From Hawksworthiomyces lignivorus (lineage: Eukaryota > Ascomycota > Sordariomycetes > Ophiostomatales > Ophiostomataceae), in contig NTMA01000078.1 of the NCBI GenBank assembly GCA_002917075.1, forward strand, positions 8,874 to 72,873: a stretch of DNA of 64,000 bases, written 5' to 3'. The notes beneath the pieces are model-generated. The model did not search any database. It was not told the origin of the DNA and was given only the letters and a program-made list of their open reading frames with translations. This document shows, piece after piece, positions 11,502 to 23,462 of this stretch. The position numbers were made by a program, and so were the translations under genes. The number at the start of each line of letters is the position of its first letter. Positions within the stretch are counted from its first letter, which is position 1.

Positions 11502-11556
11502 ACACGCTGACCGAAAATGAAAATGAGAATGCCTTCCGATCTCCTCTCACATTTCT

Positions 11557-13387
11557 TCATGTCACATTGTCGCCGACCCGTCTTGCCGGACCCTTTGCAC
11601 CTGCAGCTGCTCGTTGTTGTTGCGGTCGCCGCCGCTTACCGACAGACGCTTCCGGCGTCATGCGCAGCTCCTGCAGCAGTTCTCGGGGTAGAAAGCGCTG
11701 TGCCAGTGAGAAAGGTGTGGCTGTAGCGTTGATTTGGCGTTGCCTATTCAGAAACATGTCAGAGATCCCGTGTAGAACCACTATGTACCATAGAATCAAT
11801 TTCGTGTTATAAACACGCACCTCTTCATCAAAATAATCATGTCACTTTCATCAATCGTTTTGCGGCCTGCATGTTTGGCATATCGCTGCAGGTCGATGCT
11901 GACTTGTTCAAAGAACCAGTCGGAAGCTGTGCTGAGGGCGGCCACCGTCTCGGGGCTGAGCTTCGTCTTGCCAGCGCCCGTGGCCTGTGCAAAAGTTTGC
12001 GCCACGCGCTTGACCACGCCTGCCGGCAAGGACGGGTATGGAATGCCGTGAGCTGACAGCTTTAGCCGCTTTCCCCGTGGGCCTTTGTCGCGTGCACTCC
12101 GAATTGCAATTTGGCCATCTGCGGCCTGGTCTTCTGCTGTTGCAGCAACGACGTCATCTACTGCATCGTCTTCAACTTCGTTATCTGGTTCATCGAACCA
12201 CATGTTGTTATTGTCGTGGTCGTCATAGTCCTCATATGCCGCGGCCACATCTGCATCGGGTGCACCTAGGTCGCCTTCATCGTTTGCTAGTTCTAGTCCC
12301 AGAGTCCTGTCTGGAGACTGTTGTTGCCCCATCATAAACGTAGTCTCATTCCCATCCAGTCCCACATCAATAACACCAAAGCCGCTTTCGCGACCAGCAG
12401 CCAGCGCATCCTGGCGGTCTCCGACTTCAGAGTCAAGCCTACACGCGTCGTAGTAGTTAGCACAATGCATACACGGCCGCACTCAGAAACAAAAGGCGCA
12501 AGGGAAAGGTACCGTTCAAATGTCATGTCCGCTGGCTGTTCGTTTGCGAGGTTGTCAAAGGCTCCTTCGGGGAAGAAAGCCGACTGGACGCGCTCGTCTT
12601 GGTCGATTATAGCGTCGTCGTCGTCGACGCCACCGATGAACCCCTCAATGTAGTCGCTCATGTGCACGCTGCCAAGGCTGCTGCCGCCGAGACTGCCTCT
12701 CGAGAAGCGTCTCGCCTGCTGCAGCTGCTCCTGCGTGGCCGCGCGCCGCGCGAACTCGATCGACTGGAGGGTAAAGTTCTCCTCGTCGTCGAGGATCATC
12801 GACCGGTGTGGGCGCAGGTCATCGTCGTTGTCGTCCTCGTCGATGGGGAGGGACAGGCGGGGACGGTCCAGCGGGAGGGAGTCGTCGTCATCGTCGTCGT
12901 CGAGGTAGCTTCTTCGCGGTGTGGTAGAGAATCCGGCGCGCCCCTCGAGGATCGTGTCCATCCCGATGCTGCCCCTGTTTCTGCGGCCCGTCTCGCCGCC
13001 GCTACTGGTGGCGGGGGACGAGGAAGCGATGGGCTGGGTGGTGGGCGCCAGCCGGCGGCTGAGGTTGCGCAGCAGGTCGCGCGGCGACTCGCGCAGCATC
13101 CGACCGCTCTTGCGGCGGCTCTGTCGCCCTCCCGGCGTAAAAATGGCGGTGCGTCGGCTGTCGAGGGCCAGCCGCGCAGCGCGAGCGTGGGGCGTCCGGG
13201 CTGCCGACGCAGGCCCGGCCGTGCCAGGTGTCCTCCTGCCGCCGCCGGCATCCCCAGCAGCCGCCGTCGTCGGCGTGCGAAACGACACCGATGCGCCGCC
13301 TGCACTACTCGGAGCCCCGCTTCGCTGTCGTCCGGCCGTTGTCGGCGTCCGGGCGGCCCCCGGCTGGTTTGGTGTTGATGTGCTCAT
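11557..13387 (-). CDS. CENP-T-like kinetochore histone-fold protein
   Basis: Three exons on the minus strand are inferred: 13387-12513, 12438-11821 and 11743-11557, 559 aa. Introns of 74 and 77 nt are both phase 2. Removing the second turns DMIILMKR into ...KRQRQINATATPFSLAQ, then FLPRELLQELRM. The C-terminal ~120 residues are a histone fold: LPAGVVKRVAQTFAQATG, DWFFEQVSIDLQRYAKHAG, KTIDESDMIILMKRQRQI. This matches CENP-T (yeast Cnn1), which pairs with CENP-W on centromeric DNA and recruits the Ndc80 complex through its N-terminus. The N-terminal 250 residues are basic and Ser/Thr/Pro-rich with TP/SP sites, typical of a Cdk-regulated disordered arm. The middle is acidic with Asp runs. The assignment rests on the histone fold and overall layout; another histone-fold kinetochore protein is less likely. 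Confidence 0.82.
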
Positions 13388-15819
13388 TATCGCAGTTGCA
13401 GCATAACGCAGGCTGTGTTTTCTGTTCGTTCACATGCCGTGGCATACCATTGCCCATCAAACTAATAAGAGGGACGCGTAGTTGCCGTATATGGATGGCG
13501 GTTGTGAGGCTGTGAGACATTTGCTTGTGCACATTTAGGTGCTGTGGAAGACGCGCCTGAAGCAAACGGACGCGTCGATTTTACAGCTGTGTTGGTTAGT
13601 GGGGGGAAGAGCTACACCGATAAGCGCGATAGGGACACGCACCTGTGATTACAAGCCTCACTAACATCTTTGGGTACCTTGTCAACTGGGAGACTGAACC
13701 CGCCTCTGTAAAAAAAATAAATAAATAAATAAATAAAAATAGGGCATTAAATAACGAGGAGCTTCGCTCAAACTCAATCTATACAAGAGTGCATAGCGAA
13801 AATTATGAAATAAGGAACAGTAGCTCTCTGGGCGCGCATCCAGAATGCTGAGAATTTATTCTATCAGCAAGAACTTGTGTTCAGTGCCGCCTGCTGCTTC
13901 GCTTATTTTGTACCTTTCTGGAGATGTTGCTAGCCAGGAACTGACCAGCGTCTGCCTTTACTTTCTTCTCTTTCATTATCTTTAATTAGAAAACGAAGAG
14001 AGCTTCGAAAACCCACACAGCTTATCATGCAGCCTATGCCTACGGAGTACTCATACAACGATTTGAATACCGGCCGGCAAGCCGACCAAATCCACCTTGC
14101 CTTGTTTAGGTTGTCAAATGCTGGGGAACATCCACAAGCAATACTTGGCGGGCACATTGTCACTTATCTCGCTTTCACTACTCCCGCACGACCAACAGAG
14201 TCGCATGCCAATGTCAAAAAAAAAAAGTATCCGAGGCAATCGAGGCATTTGCTTAGAGCACAGAAAATGATATCAGCGCAGTGACACAGGGCCGTTCGCG
14301 TACTCGTATGTCACGCTTGACATTTTGCACAGACACATGCCAACCAACGTTCTTCCTTCTTTCTTTTTCTCGTCCAGGCGGGAAAAAAGTGGGCCAGGAC
14401 TCGAGCTTCTATTCAAGGTCTATGGAATCGTTCTGTTGTGTGGGTAGCAGCAGCTCGAAGATCGGAAGTGGAAATCCACTCGGAGAGGTCCGTTCGACCA
14501 TGGGTGGAAACGTTGATGGGCGGGTCGGTCGAGCAAGACGAGCAAAACGAGCAGGCACTTTTCTTCTATTCTTCACGAATTCCTTCATGTTCCTTTCTGC
14601 CTTCTTGTCGGAACGGCCAAGTTCCTTTGGTGAGGTTCCCTTGCACGTACCTTGGCCTCACACGGTTTGCAACATCTGAAACGGCCAATCACCACCATCA
14701 ATTTTCCGCCTGGAAAGAGGTGCGGGTCTCGTTCAATTTAGGGACCCCTTTTCCTCGTTTTGCGATCAGGCGTCATTTGACGCACCATCTGTATCAAACA
14801 TTGTGCTCCTCTGGCCAGAAAAGGGGAAGGAAAAAAAGAAGAAGGGGCCCTACTCCGGGGAAAAAGGTGTACAGCAAGACCCCTTTTGGGAAGTACAAGG
14901 ATGGACTAGGTGAAATAAACAGAGAGAAAAGGCTGCTTCTTTCTCTGTACTTCGTACCGGGCCACTTAAAGCCCGAAACACATATCAATAGCTTAGATCG
15001 AGGCGTTAGTCTGCCAGGGGTTGGCTACTACCAGATCGTGAAAGCAGTAGCAAGAGGAGAATTGTGCTGTGTCTAGATGTGGCGTTTCCAGTTCAAGAAG
15101 ATTCGTCTGTTTTTGGCGCACTTTCACCTCTTCGCAAGAGGCCGGATGCAGAGTCTATCCATATGGGATTCTTCGAGAGCATACCAAAATTGCCATGCTG
15201 CAACTTCCCGCGTCATCCATGATCAAACTATTTCGTACACGAGTCGCAAAGGCTACATGTCTCCTCGTCTCCACATGCTTGTTCTACGCTGTGTACGTCG
15301 TTTAAAAAAATTCTCGATATGTACCTCTCTATATGCGTATATCCTTAACCCCCATGTCTCTCCCCTTCTCCTTGTAACGCTCCACCGGTCGACGATGGGC
15401 CGTTTTGTTTCGATCAAATCCATTGCTACTGCTCATCCGGTAGATCAAAGCGGGCCGGAATAGTCTGGTCAAGCACGGAGGCCGACGGACATTCAAACGC
15501 TAAAAGTTGTCAAACAATACTTGTGCTATATCAAAGACTGTATTTGAAGATATTTGTAAAAAATCTGACAAACGTGCCTGCGGCGCTTCGTGCTTGGTGC
15601 TTAGTGCCAGCTAATGCAGTGGTGCGGCCACAGCGATGTTGGAGAGATAGCCTCTAATACCCCAATGCACCTTGAGATACCTTTTCACAGCTGAGCTGCA
15701 TGCCTCGCAAGACTGCGAGTTCAGCGAGTGACCTGTAAAACTGGGAACCGCCCCACTCGTGTCGTGTTGCGCTCTACGTGTATTACTAGTATCCCAAACT
15801 ACCAAGCAGCATCCCGCAG
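13388..15819. other. Long intergenic region left of the Rac1 leader
   Basis: It contains the promoter of CENP-T (left end), an A/T microsatellite, and several ORFs of up to 212 codons (for example 14438-15076) whose translations are Ser/Arg-rich without a recognisable domain or splice-supported extension. No gene is called. Confidence 0.45.
13710..13739. repeat. AAAT microsatellite
   Basis: An A-run followed by about five AAAT units. It is a simple repeat in intergenic DNA. Confidence 0.9.
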
Positions 15820-17608
15820 CCAATGCCAGCAGCGGAGCCTTCTTTGCTCGGTTTTAGGGTCCTTTGGCCTGGCCTCGCTGCCTTTCCTATACGCTTGTGG
15901 CCTGGCGAGTCCCGTTCACCGTCCCTTTCTTGTTGGTCTGACCTCCTTCGTCTCCAAATACGCGTACCTTTTAAACGCCTTTTTTACGGAGCACCTCGCC
16001 TAACCACGGACTGGACTGTCACCGCCAACCACCGCCAACCACCGCCAACCATAATTCTGCCCCCTTTTCCACCTTTTCGCTTGCCCGTCTTCTCTTGTCC
16101 TCTTCGCTTGGCCCCTCCTCCTTCAACTTCACCTCGACCTCATCAACCTTTGTTCTGCTTCGAATGCCCATCGAGACCGACCCTTCAGGCGCATCTTGAC
16201 ATTTGGGATCAGCCACTTGAGAACTAGGAATTTCGGGGGAAAAAAACCACCACTGCAGGTACGTCCCTTAAAAATCCAATTCCGCCGTGATCGTCCCCCG
16301 GAACTTGCTCTCCGCCTTTCTCTCTCGCGACCTGCTGCTTCTCGTGATTCCATCCTCTGCCTTCTCGAGATCTCAAAAGCCCTCTCTATCGAGCTATTTT
16401 CCTCTTTTTGCCCGTGTCTCTCTGTCATCGTCGAATTGATTTCTCTTTATTGTGTCTCTCTCCGTCACACTCAACGTCCTTTTTCTTCACTGTAGAATAC
16501 CCTATCCACCCTATATTACGCGCTCCTTATCCATCCTGTCGTGCAACCCCATCCTATCCTACTTCCGTACCCAATCGACAGCCTTCTTCCAAAGGAAGAG
16601 CTTTTTTTTTACCCAAGCGTGTTGAACGCTGAAACGGCTTGGTTCGTACGAGCTTCACCTGCTGCTACATTCTGTCACAGAAACTCTACCTTCCGTTCCC
16701 TCTCCTCTCTCCCCACAACGTTGTCTCTCTTCGTATCTTTACGAGTCTACTTTCTTTCTATCTCTGCTCTCGTCTTCCATTCCACTTCTCTTTCTCCCCG
16801 TCTTCAGTGTACCCACCCAAATACTTTCTCAAACTGCACCATTCCCCCTTTCTGCCTTCAAATCCAGTCATACCCTTCTCTCGTCCTTGTGTCTCTGTGG
16901 TTTGCCCGCTTTGCTTGTCCTGCTCTCCACCGTCGAAACATTATTTTCCCACCCTCTTCTTCTAAACCGTCTATCCGTCTTGTCCCCCCTTCTATCTCCC
17001 TTTGCCCCTGGCTACACTCAACGCTATCATTGTCTATCTAGCAGCTACCTAACAAAAGCGGCTCGAGCCACTCTAGCGCTGTGCTCATCAATTTTGCCCT
17101 TCCCCACCCCATTGTGCGTCTTCCGCCTCTACCACCGCACATCCCAAACCCAGGTTCCAAATCTGAGCTCCAGTAACAAATAGCCCAATTCAAGGAAGCA
17201 GAGGCTGAGACGGAGAAGCAAGGAGCAAGTGGCTTGAAGGAATAAAGGCAGAAGCAGATCCGCAGCACGCAAAAACTGCGACATAATACAAGCCGCGATA
17301 TACCTGAAAACGTCTAACTCACGTTCTCTTACTCCAGCAGCATCTAGACCGCAAAACTCACATTTCCTGCCAACACGACATTCAACTACATCACCACATT
17401 TTTTGCGTCCTTCTAATCACTATCCTCAACGAAATTCAAAGGAATTCGCTGCGTTCTGCCGAGTCATATTGTCTCGTCGCCGAATTTTAAAAAGTGCAGT
17501 CCTCTGACGACACTTGCGCCGACTCACGACTCCGGAAACCGAACGACAAATTGGTGTCCGAATTTTCGAGCCAGGAACCACAGAAGAATTACAGTACATA
17601 ATCCCAAG
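15820..17608 (+). promoter_or_regulatory. Pyrimidine-rich leader/promoter of Rac1
   Basis: Nearly 1.8 kb before the Rac1 ATG is strongly C/T-biased on the plus strand, with many CTCTC/TTTC blocks, until about 17150. It then becomes A-rich just before the ATG. C/T-rich tracts upstream of the start are typical of highly expressed filamentous-fungal genes. The part immediately before 17609 is probably 5' UTR; the transcription start cannot be placed. ORFs here have translations rich in Ser, Pro, Phe and Leu, as expected from composition alone. Confidence 0.55.
16021..16050. repeat. Three perfect copies of a 10-bp unit
   Basis: ACCGCCAACC is repeated three times without interruption inside the Rac1 upstream region. 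It could be a slippage product or a small array of regulator sites. Confidence 0.9.
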
Positions 17609-18657
17609 ATGGCTGCCCCAGGGGTTCAATCTTTAAAGGTGCAGTCCCGTCAACGACCAGAAGAAACAGCAGAGAGCAATGACACGGCTGAAAAATATTT
17701 TGCTGGATATGAAGGATTCAGGTTTTTAGACCAGAAGGTTGATAAAGTATACTAATTCCTGAACTTAGTGTGTCGTGACTGGTGACGGTGCTGTTGGCAA
17801 GGTACGATCTCTTACTCCCTCCACGTCTCGAAGAGAGACCTGCGATGTCTCTGGTGCTGGCTAGCTAACATTAGCAATTCTACAGACATGTCTTCTGATC
17901 TCCTACACAACAAATGCCTTCCCAGGCGAATACATCCCGACAGTGTATGTTCACGTCTATCTCATGCCTGCACTGCTGACATTCCTATGCTCTTTGAAAG
18001 TAGCTGTCACACGAGAACATAAATGCTGATTCGATGCAGCTTCGACAATTACTCTGCTAGCGTTATGGTAGATGGCAAGCCTATCAGCCTGGGCCTGTGG
18101 GATACAGCCGGTCAAGAGGATTATGACCGTCTCCGTCCACTGTCTTACCCTCAGACCGACGTATTCCTGATCTGCTTCTCTATTGTCAGCCCTCCATCGT
18201 TTGACAACGTCAAGGCGAAAGTAAGTCAGAAAATTGCACGCCCTAGCTACATGCTTACCTTTCCAGATGATTAACGCACAATGCAGTGGTACCCAGAGAT
18301 TGATCACCACGCGCCGAACGTCCCAATTATTCTTGTTGGCACCAAGCTCGACTTACGTGAAGACCCAGCCACCCTGGAATCGCTGCGCCAGAAGCGTATG
18401 GAGCCTGTGTCCTACGACCAGGCCCTGATGTGCGCCAAGGAGATCCGGGCACACAAGTACCTCGAGTGCTCAGCTCTTACCCAGCGCAATCTGAAGAGCG
18501 TCTTTGACGAGGCTATCCGGTACGTTCTCAGCCGATTCTTTCATGCAGTTACCCGCGAGATGTTGCATGTGATTGCTAACTCTTGAGCCACAGCGCCGTA
18601 CTCAACCCCCGGCCCGTCCAGCAGAAGCCCAAGAAGTCCAAGTGCACCATTCTATAA
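17609..18657 (+). CDS. RAC1: Rho-family small GTPase Rac1
   Basis: Six exons are inferred: 17609-17638, 17769-17801, 17886-17944, 18040-18220, 18287-18519 and 18594-18657, 199 aa with every phase closing. Landmarks are G1 GDGAVGKT, switch [14 protein letters not shown], switch [22 protein letters not shown]4 GTKLDLRED, the Rho insert, G5 ECSALTQ, the polybasic tail QQKPKKSK and the prenylation box CTIL. A terminal Leu predicts geranylgeranylation. The start [13 protein letters not shown] and the string [20 protein letters not shown] indicate Rac rather than Cdc42. In filamentous fungi Rac controls polarised growth, actin organisation and, with NoxR, NADPH oxidase. The first two exons are only 30 and 33 nt long. 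The gene is preceded by a long pyrimidine-rich leader. Confidence 0.97.
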
Positions 18658-19468
18658 ATGACGAACGAGTGAATAGACGATGATGATGTGGCGATGGCGG
18701 CGGCAACAGCAGCGTCGATGACGAGAATATGCAGATGTGTCCCGGCATTGAACGCGAACAGAGTGGATACCCCTTTTTTACATTTTTTGGCTCTGCACAT
18801 TGGAGCACATTGGCCGAGTTGGAATATCGCAGGGCAGTTGGCTCCGAAAAGGAGAGCTTTTTACCTAGCTCCAGTTGACAAGGCACTTTTGACGTGCATG
18901 TGATTTTGGACTTCCTCTTTCTCAGCTGGTTCCTTATACTTTCCGCCTCACATATTGATACAGGTGTTTTTGTCTTGTTTTCTTTTGCTTTTTTGCTTTT
19001 TTCTTAAAGGTGTCGGCCATTTGTTCTCTGCTTCTCTCTTGGATTTCATACAGTTTACTCAGTCCTCATTTATATATATATATACATATATTGTGCACAT
19101 TGCACAGTTTGCACATGCCTGTCCTGACGTTACTGTATTACACATGTATGTTGCGAGAATAGAGAAATGTATGAGATTTGTCGCTGTCTTTGCGCTCTTC
19201 TGTTCTTGGAGGGAGCAGTTAGGAGTAATATGCAATTTGAGATGCTTTTCCTCGAGAGCCGAGACCGCAACCATAACTTCTTATTAGCCCATGAGTCAAC
19301 GCAAAACGCACAATACTTCTTTGCGTCATTTCCGTGCTATGCTTCTAGAAAATAATAGAACTCCAAATACACCATAATATAAAGCTATATGCTAGCCCAT
19401 TTCCAAAGGAGCACTGAAGAGCTGCCTCGCCTCGTTGTTTTTTTGTCGCCCAACCCGGCTCCCTAAGC
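18658..19468. other. Convergent intergenic region Rac1/CMS1
   Basis: This is the 3' flank of both genes. It contains a TATATA tract (19070-19090), but no ORF with coding character. The Rac1 3' UTR probably occupies the left part. Confidence 0.5.
19070..19090. repeat. TA dinucleotide tract
   Basis: A short (TA)n run ending in TACATATA, in the 3' flank of Rac1. Confidence 0.8.
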
Positions 19469-20491
19469 TCAATAAAATAAAATCGACAGCGGCTTTGATG
19501 ACGCTGACGTCGTCTTGTCCCCGCCATCGTTGGCGGTGCCGTACCGCGCCTTGAATTCCGGCCGCGCTAACCATCGCGCCACGGGCAGCGCTGTATCCTG
19601 CATGTCCAGCACGCCACGCTTCTTTTGGTCGATGTGTGAAGCATCCAAGACCAGTCGCCGCAGGTGCGCCACAGACAGGGCACCTTGATCGAGCAGGTCG
19701 ATCAAGCGGGCCGGGGTCCCCACAGCAATGCCGGTCCGGTGGCTCTTGAGGAACGCCACAGCCTCAGCCAGCTTGATGTGTTTCGCAAACTATAGAACAA
19801 AAAGAAAGAGGCAAGTCAGCAGGAGAGAAGCGGCAGCTTTAAGAGGACAAAAAAAGATTGCAAAACACAAAAGGCAGTGTAGGGCAATTCCAAGACAGGG
19901 AGAGCCACTCACCAGCTTGGACACTGTGCTCTTCTTGCTCTGGAACGAGCGCACCGCCCGGACGAGATCGGCGGCCCGCAGGCCGGCGCCCGTCACGATG
20001 ATAGTGTGCGGGGCGCCGTTGGCCGACGGGGCTGAGGAGAGGTACGTCTTGCCGCCCTCGGCCGCGCAGAACGTCTCCAGGAAATCGGGCAGATTCGCCA
20101 GCGTACGGTCCTTGGCGTAGGACGAGGTGTCCCGGACGGCGGAGGCGCTGACGGACAGGTCCGCCAGCTCGACGGCGCTCAGGTCGCGGCCGAAGCGCTT
20201 CGTCTGGCGCGCCAGGTGGTCGGCCAGCAGGTGGCTGTCCATGTGCGCAAAGGCGCGGTTCAGGCCCAGCTCGTAATCGAGGTCCGCGTCGGCATCGCTG
20301 CCGTCTTTGCCCCCGCTCTTCTGCTTCTTCTGCTTCTTCGCCTTTGGCTGCTTCGGCACCTGGCCATTGCCGCCCTCCGCAGGCTCCTTTGCTGCGCCGT
20401 CGTCTTCGGGCGCCCGCTTGCGCTTCTTTTGCTTCGGAGCTGACCGCATCGGCCGCTGTGGCCGGTCTATTGGTAACGTATCTTCTGCCAT
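19469..20491 (-). CDS. CMS1: CMS1-like ribosome biogenesis protein
   Basis: Two exons are inferred: 20491-19913 and 19789-19469, 299 aa. The intron is 123 nt, phase 0, with GTGAGT and CTATAG. The N-terminus is highly basic and low in complexity (KKRKRAPEDD, KAKKQKKQKSGGKDG), as in nucleolar proteins. The body carries TIIVTGAGLRAADLVRAVR, KLFAKHIKLAEAVAFL, TGIAVGTPARLIDLLDQGAL and LVLDASHIDQKKRGVLDM, which match the Cms1 family. These strings resemble degenerate helicase motifs (the GTP.R and VLDA.. blocks), but no Walker A is present. Yeast Cms1 is found in 90S pre-ribosomes with U3 snoRNP factors. The probable role is therefore in small-subunit processing in the nucleolus. Confidence 0.88.
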
Positions 20492-21720
20492 GTCATCGGT
20501 TGCGTATGGTGAAAAGCCGTCCGAGTTGGGAAGAGCCAGGACATTCGCTGGCGTAGAACAGCCTAACTTTTTTTTTGATTGACAACTTTTTCTGCCGTAT
20601 CAATTGATACGTAGCAGGCGGTGAGCGCAAGAAAAAGGCGGTAGCCAAGCCGCTGCGCAGGTGTACTTTCGGGTCTCTACAGTGTACATATTTACTAGGG
20701 TAATAAATAATGTTCTAGTATATAGTACTCTTGGTTTACTTTCGAGTTATGCGTTCGGTGAAGTACCTAATACTTCTCTACTGACCGTGTTTAACATCAG
20801 TAAAGCGGGCCGTGTGACGCTAGGTTCAATGGCAGCTGCCAGTGGTGGATGGCACCTTAAAGACCGTCCAGGTCACATCCAAAGCGCTTTTCAAGATCCT
20901 GCAAAATTCCAAGCTGAAGCATCTATGTAAATGGCAACAAGATCTAAAGAGTTAAGTTTACGTAGGAGAAGATCTTGGTTACAAGATAGCCGAGTGGAAC
21001 AAAACAGAAAGGCTAGAAAAGGAATTGAAAGCCTAGGAGGGAACGGACTTGTTAGTACATCAACACTAATTTTTTTTCAATGGCTTTCATTTTGTAGTGT
21101 CCCCATACTCATGCTGCCATCTGCAGTTGTCTGCACGCAATGGTCGAGGCAGTAGGCAGCACAATACGGTTAAAGCCAAAAAGGAAAAAGAATACGATTG
21201 CGGGCAAGAAATCACGCTAAGGCCCAAAGAAGCAAGAAAATACGACTCGAATTTGAAAGCAACAATAAGGCTCCCCGACTAACTATGGAGAGAGGCGAAG
21301 AGACTGAACTTCGAGAGCATTCATTAGATAATTAGATCATTTCTATGACATTTTCTGAGCAGCTTGGGAAAAAAAAGTCAAGTTTCGTAGCTACGGGATT
21401 TGGAAAGAAAATACGACCATAATGACTCTTCTTTTCTTTTGAGTTTGCATTTCTATTTTCATCATCAACTAACTTTTATCATCATTATATCCACTTCTCT
21501 TTCTTTTTCTTCATATATTTAGGATTTTCTCGGAATTTATCTTTGTTGCAATACACTTACCGTTCTCCAGTCTGGTCATTCATGTTCTTCTAGTATATTT
21601 CGTATCTCTCTTTAACTCCATAAAGACACCAGCTCTGAATCCCGGCCCCAGAAGACAGACCTCGCAGAAATCAACAGGACGAGAACTTGAAGTCTACGTA
21701 TAGGAGACAGATACGAAGAG
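20492..21720. other. Divergent intergenic region CMS1/PQ-loop gene
   Basis: It contains the promoters of both neighbours. The right 300 bases are T/C-rich and become A-rich near the ATG at 21721. Short ORFs only; no element was recognised. Confidence 0.5.
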
Positions 21721-23462
21721 ATGGCACCTCAGACAGAAATCCCGGTGGTACGTATCTAACTTCGAACTTTGTTATGTTAAGATCATAAAGAGGATGTTCA
21801 TTCTGATGGCTTCAAATTCCCAGGCTGCCAACGTGTTAGGCGTAAGTCTATTGCCGTTCATAATTAATTCTGTGTGGCATGTTCAGAAACTAAGATGAGC
21901 TGTTATATTTGCTGCTTTACAGACAATTGGGACAGGTAAGTTTTATTCTCGTTCAAGGAACTTGACTGAGTATAGAACCTAACGCAACGTAGTGTGAGTG
22001 AGAAAAATCATAATATGAGCCTGGTTTCATATACCAGAGTATATATGACAATTGCAACCTGAATAGTTGAACTAATGATGGCCGCCTTATTTTCAGATTT
22101 TGGTGTGTTCAGGTAAATATTCTCCACCAGCCAAGTTCATCTCTAGTCTGCCTGGCATGGATGCTAATGGCCGATTTTATAGCTTGTACCTCAGTAAGAC
22201 CAAGTCGTATCCTAGGTAGCTTGTATAAAAAGATCAAATCTGGCTGACTCGCTCAGAATATGGACCAACTGGAAAACCAAGCAGACGGAAGGCCTGCCAG
22301 CCCTCATGATGTTTCTCTGGGGTGTTTGTAAGTTTGTCTCTGGGCACGCTCCGACGTCTTTCCTCTTGGGCATCTAGGAGTTCCTGCTGACATCTGCGCA
22401 GGTGGTGTTCCGTTTGGCGCCTACGCTGTTATTCAAAATTTTAATATACCCATCCAGCTCCAACCACAGATGTTCATGTGCTTATGCCTCGTCAGCTGGG
22501 TTCAAGTTCTCATCTACGGTAGCAAATGGCCTGTGTGGAAGGCCGCTGCCACCGGTCTCACGATGGCTATTCTCTTCGCAGGTGTGGAAGTGGCCCTTAT
22601 CCTTTCGTTGCGGCCTATCTATCTTGCTGGAAACGAAGCTCCTGCCCTGGTTGTTGGTATCATTGCCTCTATCTTGCTGGCGGCTGGCCTGATCCCACCA
22701 TACTTTGAAATGTACAAGCGCCGGGGACGTGTAGTTGGCATCAACTGGGTAAGCTCTACAACATGAAGGCAGCTGTCTCATTACATCCTTTCAATGCGGC
22801 ACAGAACCTAACTCTGCTAGATTTTCTTGTGTATGGACTGGAGTGGTGCATTTTTCTCTCTTATGGCTCTAGGTAAGCTGTGCTTGAGGCCAACCTGCTG
22901 CCACAACACCGTTTTATACTCTTTCACTTGGCTAACCTGCTAGTGGCCCAAAACACCTTCGATATTTTGGGTGGTGTGCTCTATATAATTTGGTAAGTGC
23001 AGGGGACACCTCTACAGAGTCTTCTCACCCAGATAAAACATCGCCGTTCTTGCTAATTGAACAAGCGCTCTCCTGGAGCTTGGCATCTTTGCGTCCCACA
23101 TCATCTGGCTCATCCGAACCCGCTCGATTCGCAAGCAGGCCAAGGCCGAAGGAAAAACATTCGACGACATTGCCGCCGAACACCAGGCAGCTGGGATTCC
23201 ATTTGCATTTGCAGAACGTCCAGTGCCTCAGGCCCTCTCATTGTCGTTTTGGTGGAACAAGATGCTCCGGCGGTCATCGAGACAGTGCTCCGACGAAGAG
23301 GCTACGGCCGCTGACAGCCGCAGTTGTAGCATGACCCAGGTGGAAGAAATATGCGATGACTCTCAAGGCGAAAAGGGACAAACGAAGATAGCGAATGACA
23401 TTGATCCCGGTGTGCTAAGAACTCAGGATGACGCGATCCGACCAGCGCCAAGAGACCAGTAA
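21721..23462 (+). CDS. PQ-loop repeat membrane protein (cationic amino acid/lysosomal type)
   Basis: Eleven exons are inferred: 21721-21747, 21824-21841, 21923-21935, a single base at 21993, 22097-22112, 22183-22193, 22257-22327, 22402-22748, 22821-22872, 22944-22992 and 23066-23462, 333 aa. The N-terminal exons assemble into AANVLGTIGTVFWCVQ followed by LVPQIWTNWKTKQTEGLP, the classical first PQ loop (PQ at about residues 28-29). The second motif is LIPPYFEMYKRRGRVVGIN, with PP instead of PQ. About seven membrane helices are expected. Members such as yeast Ypq1-3 and fission-yeast Stm1 are vacuolar amino-acid exporters or sensors. The C-terminal ~90 residues are hydrophilic. Exon order is secure from exon 7 on; the five micro-exons are inferred from consensus sites and the protein pattern. 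Confidence 0.85.
21993..21993 (+). other. Putative single-nucleotide exon of the PQ-loop gene
   Basis: The exon at 21923-21935 ends one base into a codon, while the exon at 22097-22112 must begin with the third base of a codon to read FWCVQ. Exactly one base is missing. Between them lies ...ACGTAG, T, GTGAGT: an acceptor, one T and a strong donor. A CCTAAC branch-point consensus precedes the acceptor, and ACTAAT precedes the next one. Including the T makes a GTA valine codon and restores the family string GTIGTVFWCVQ. Confidence 0.65.

Noticed and set aside
13710..13739. CRISPR-like or telomere-like array
   Set aside because: It is only a simple AAAT microsatellite; no spaced repeats or telomeric TTAGGG units occur in the window.
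14438..15076. 212-codon ORF left of Rac1
   Set aside because: No domain, signal, splice context or biased composition beyond chance.
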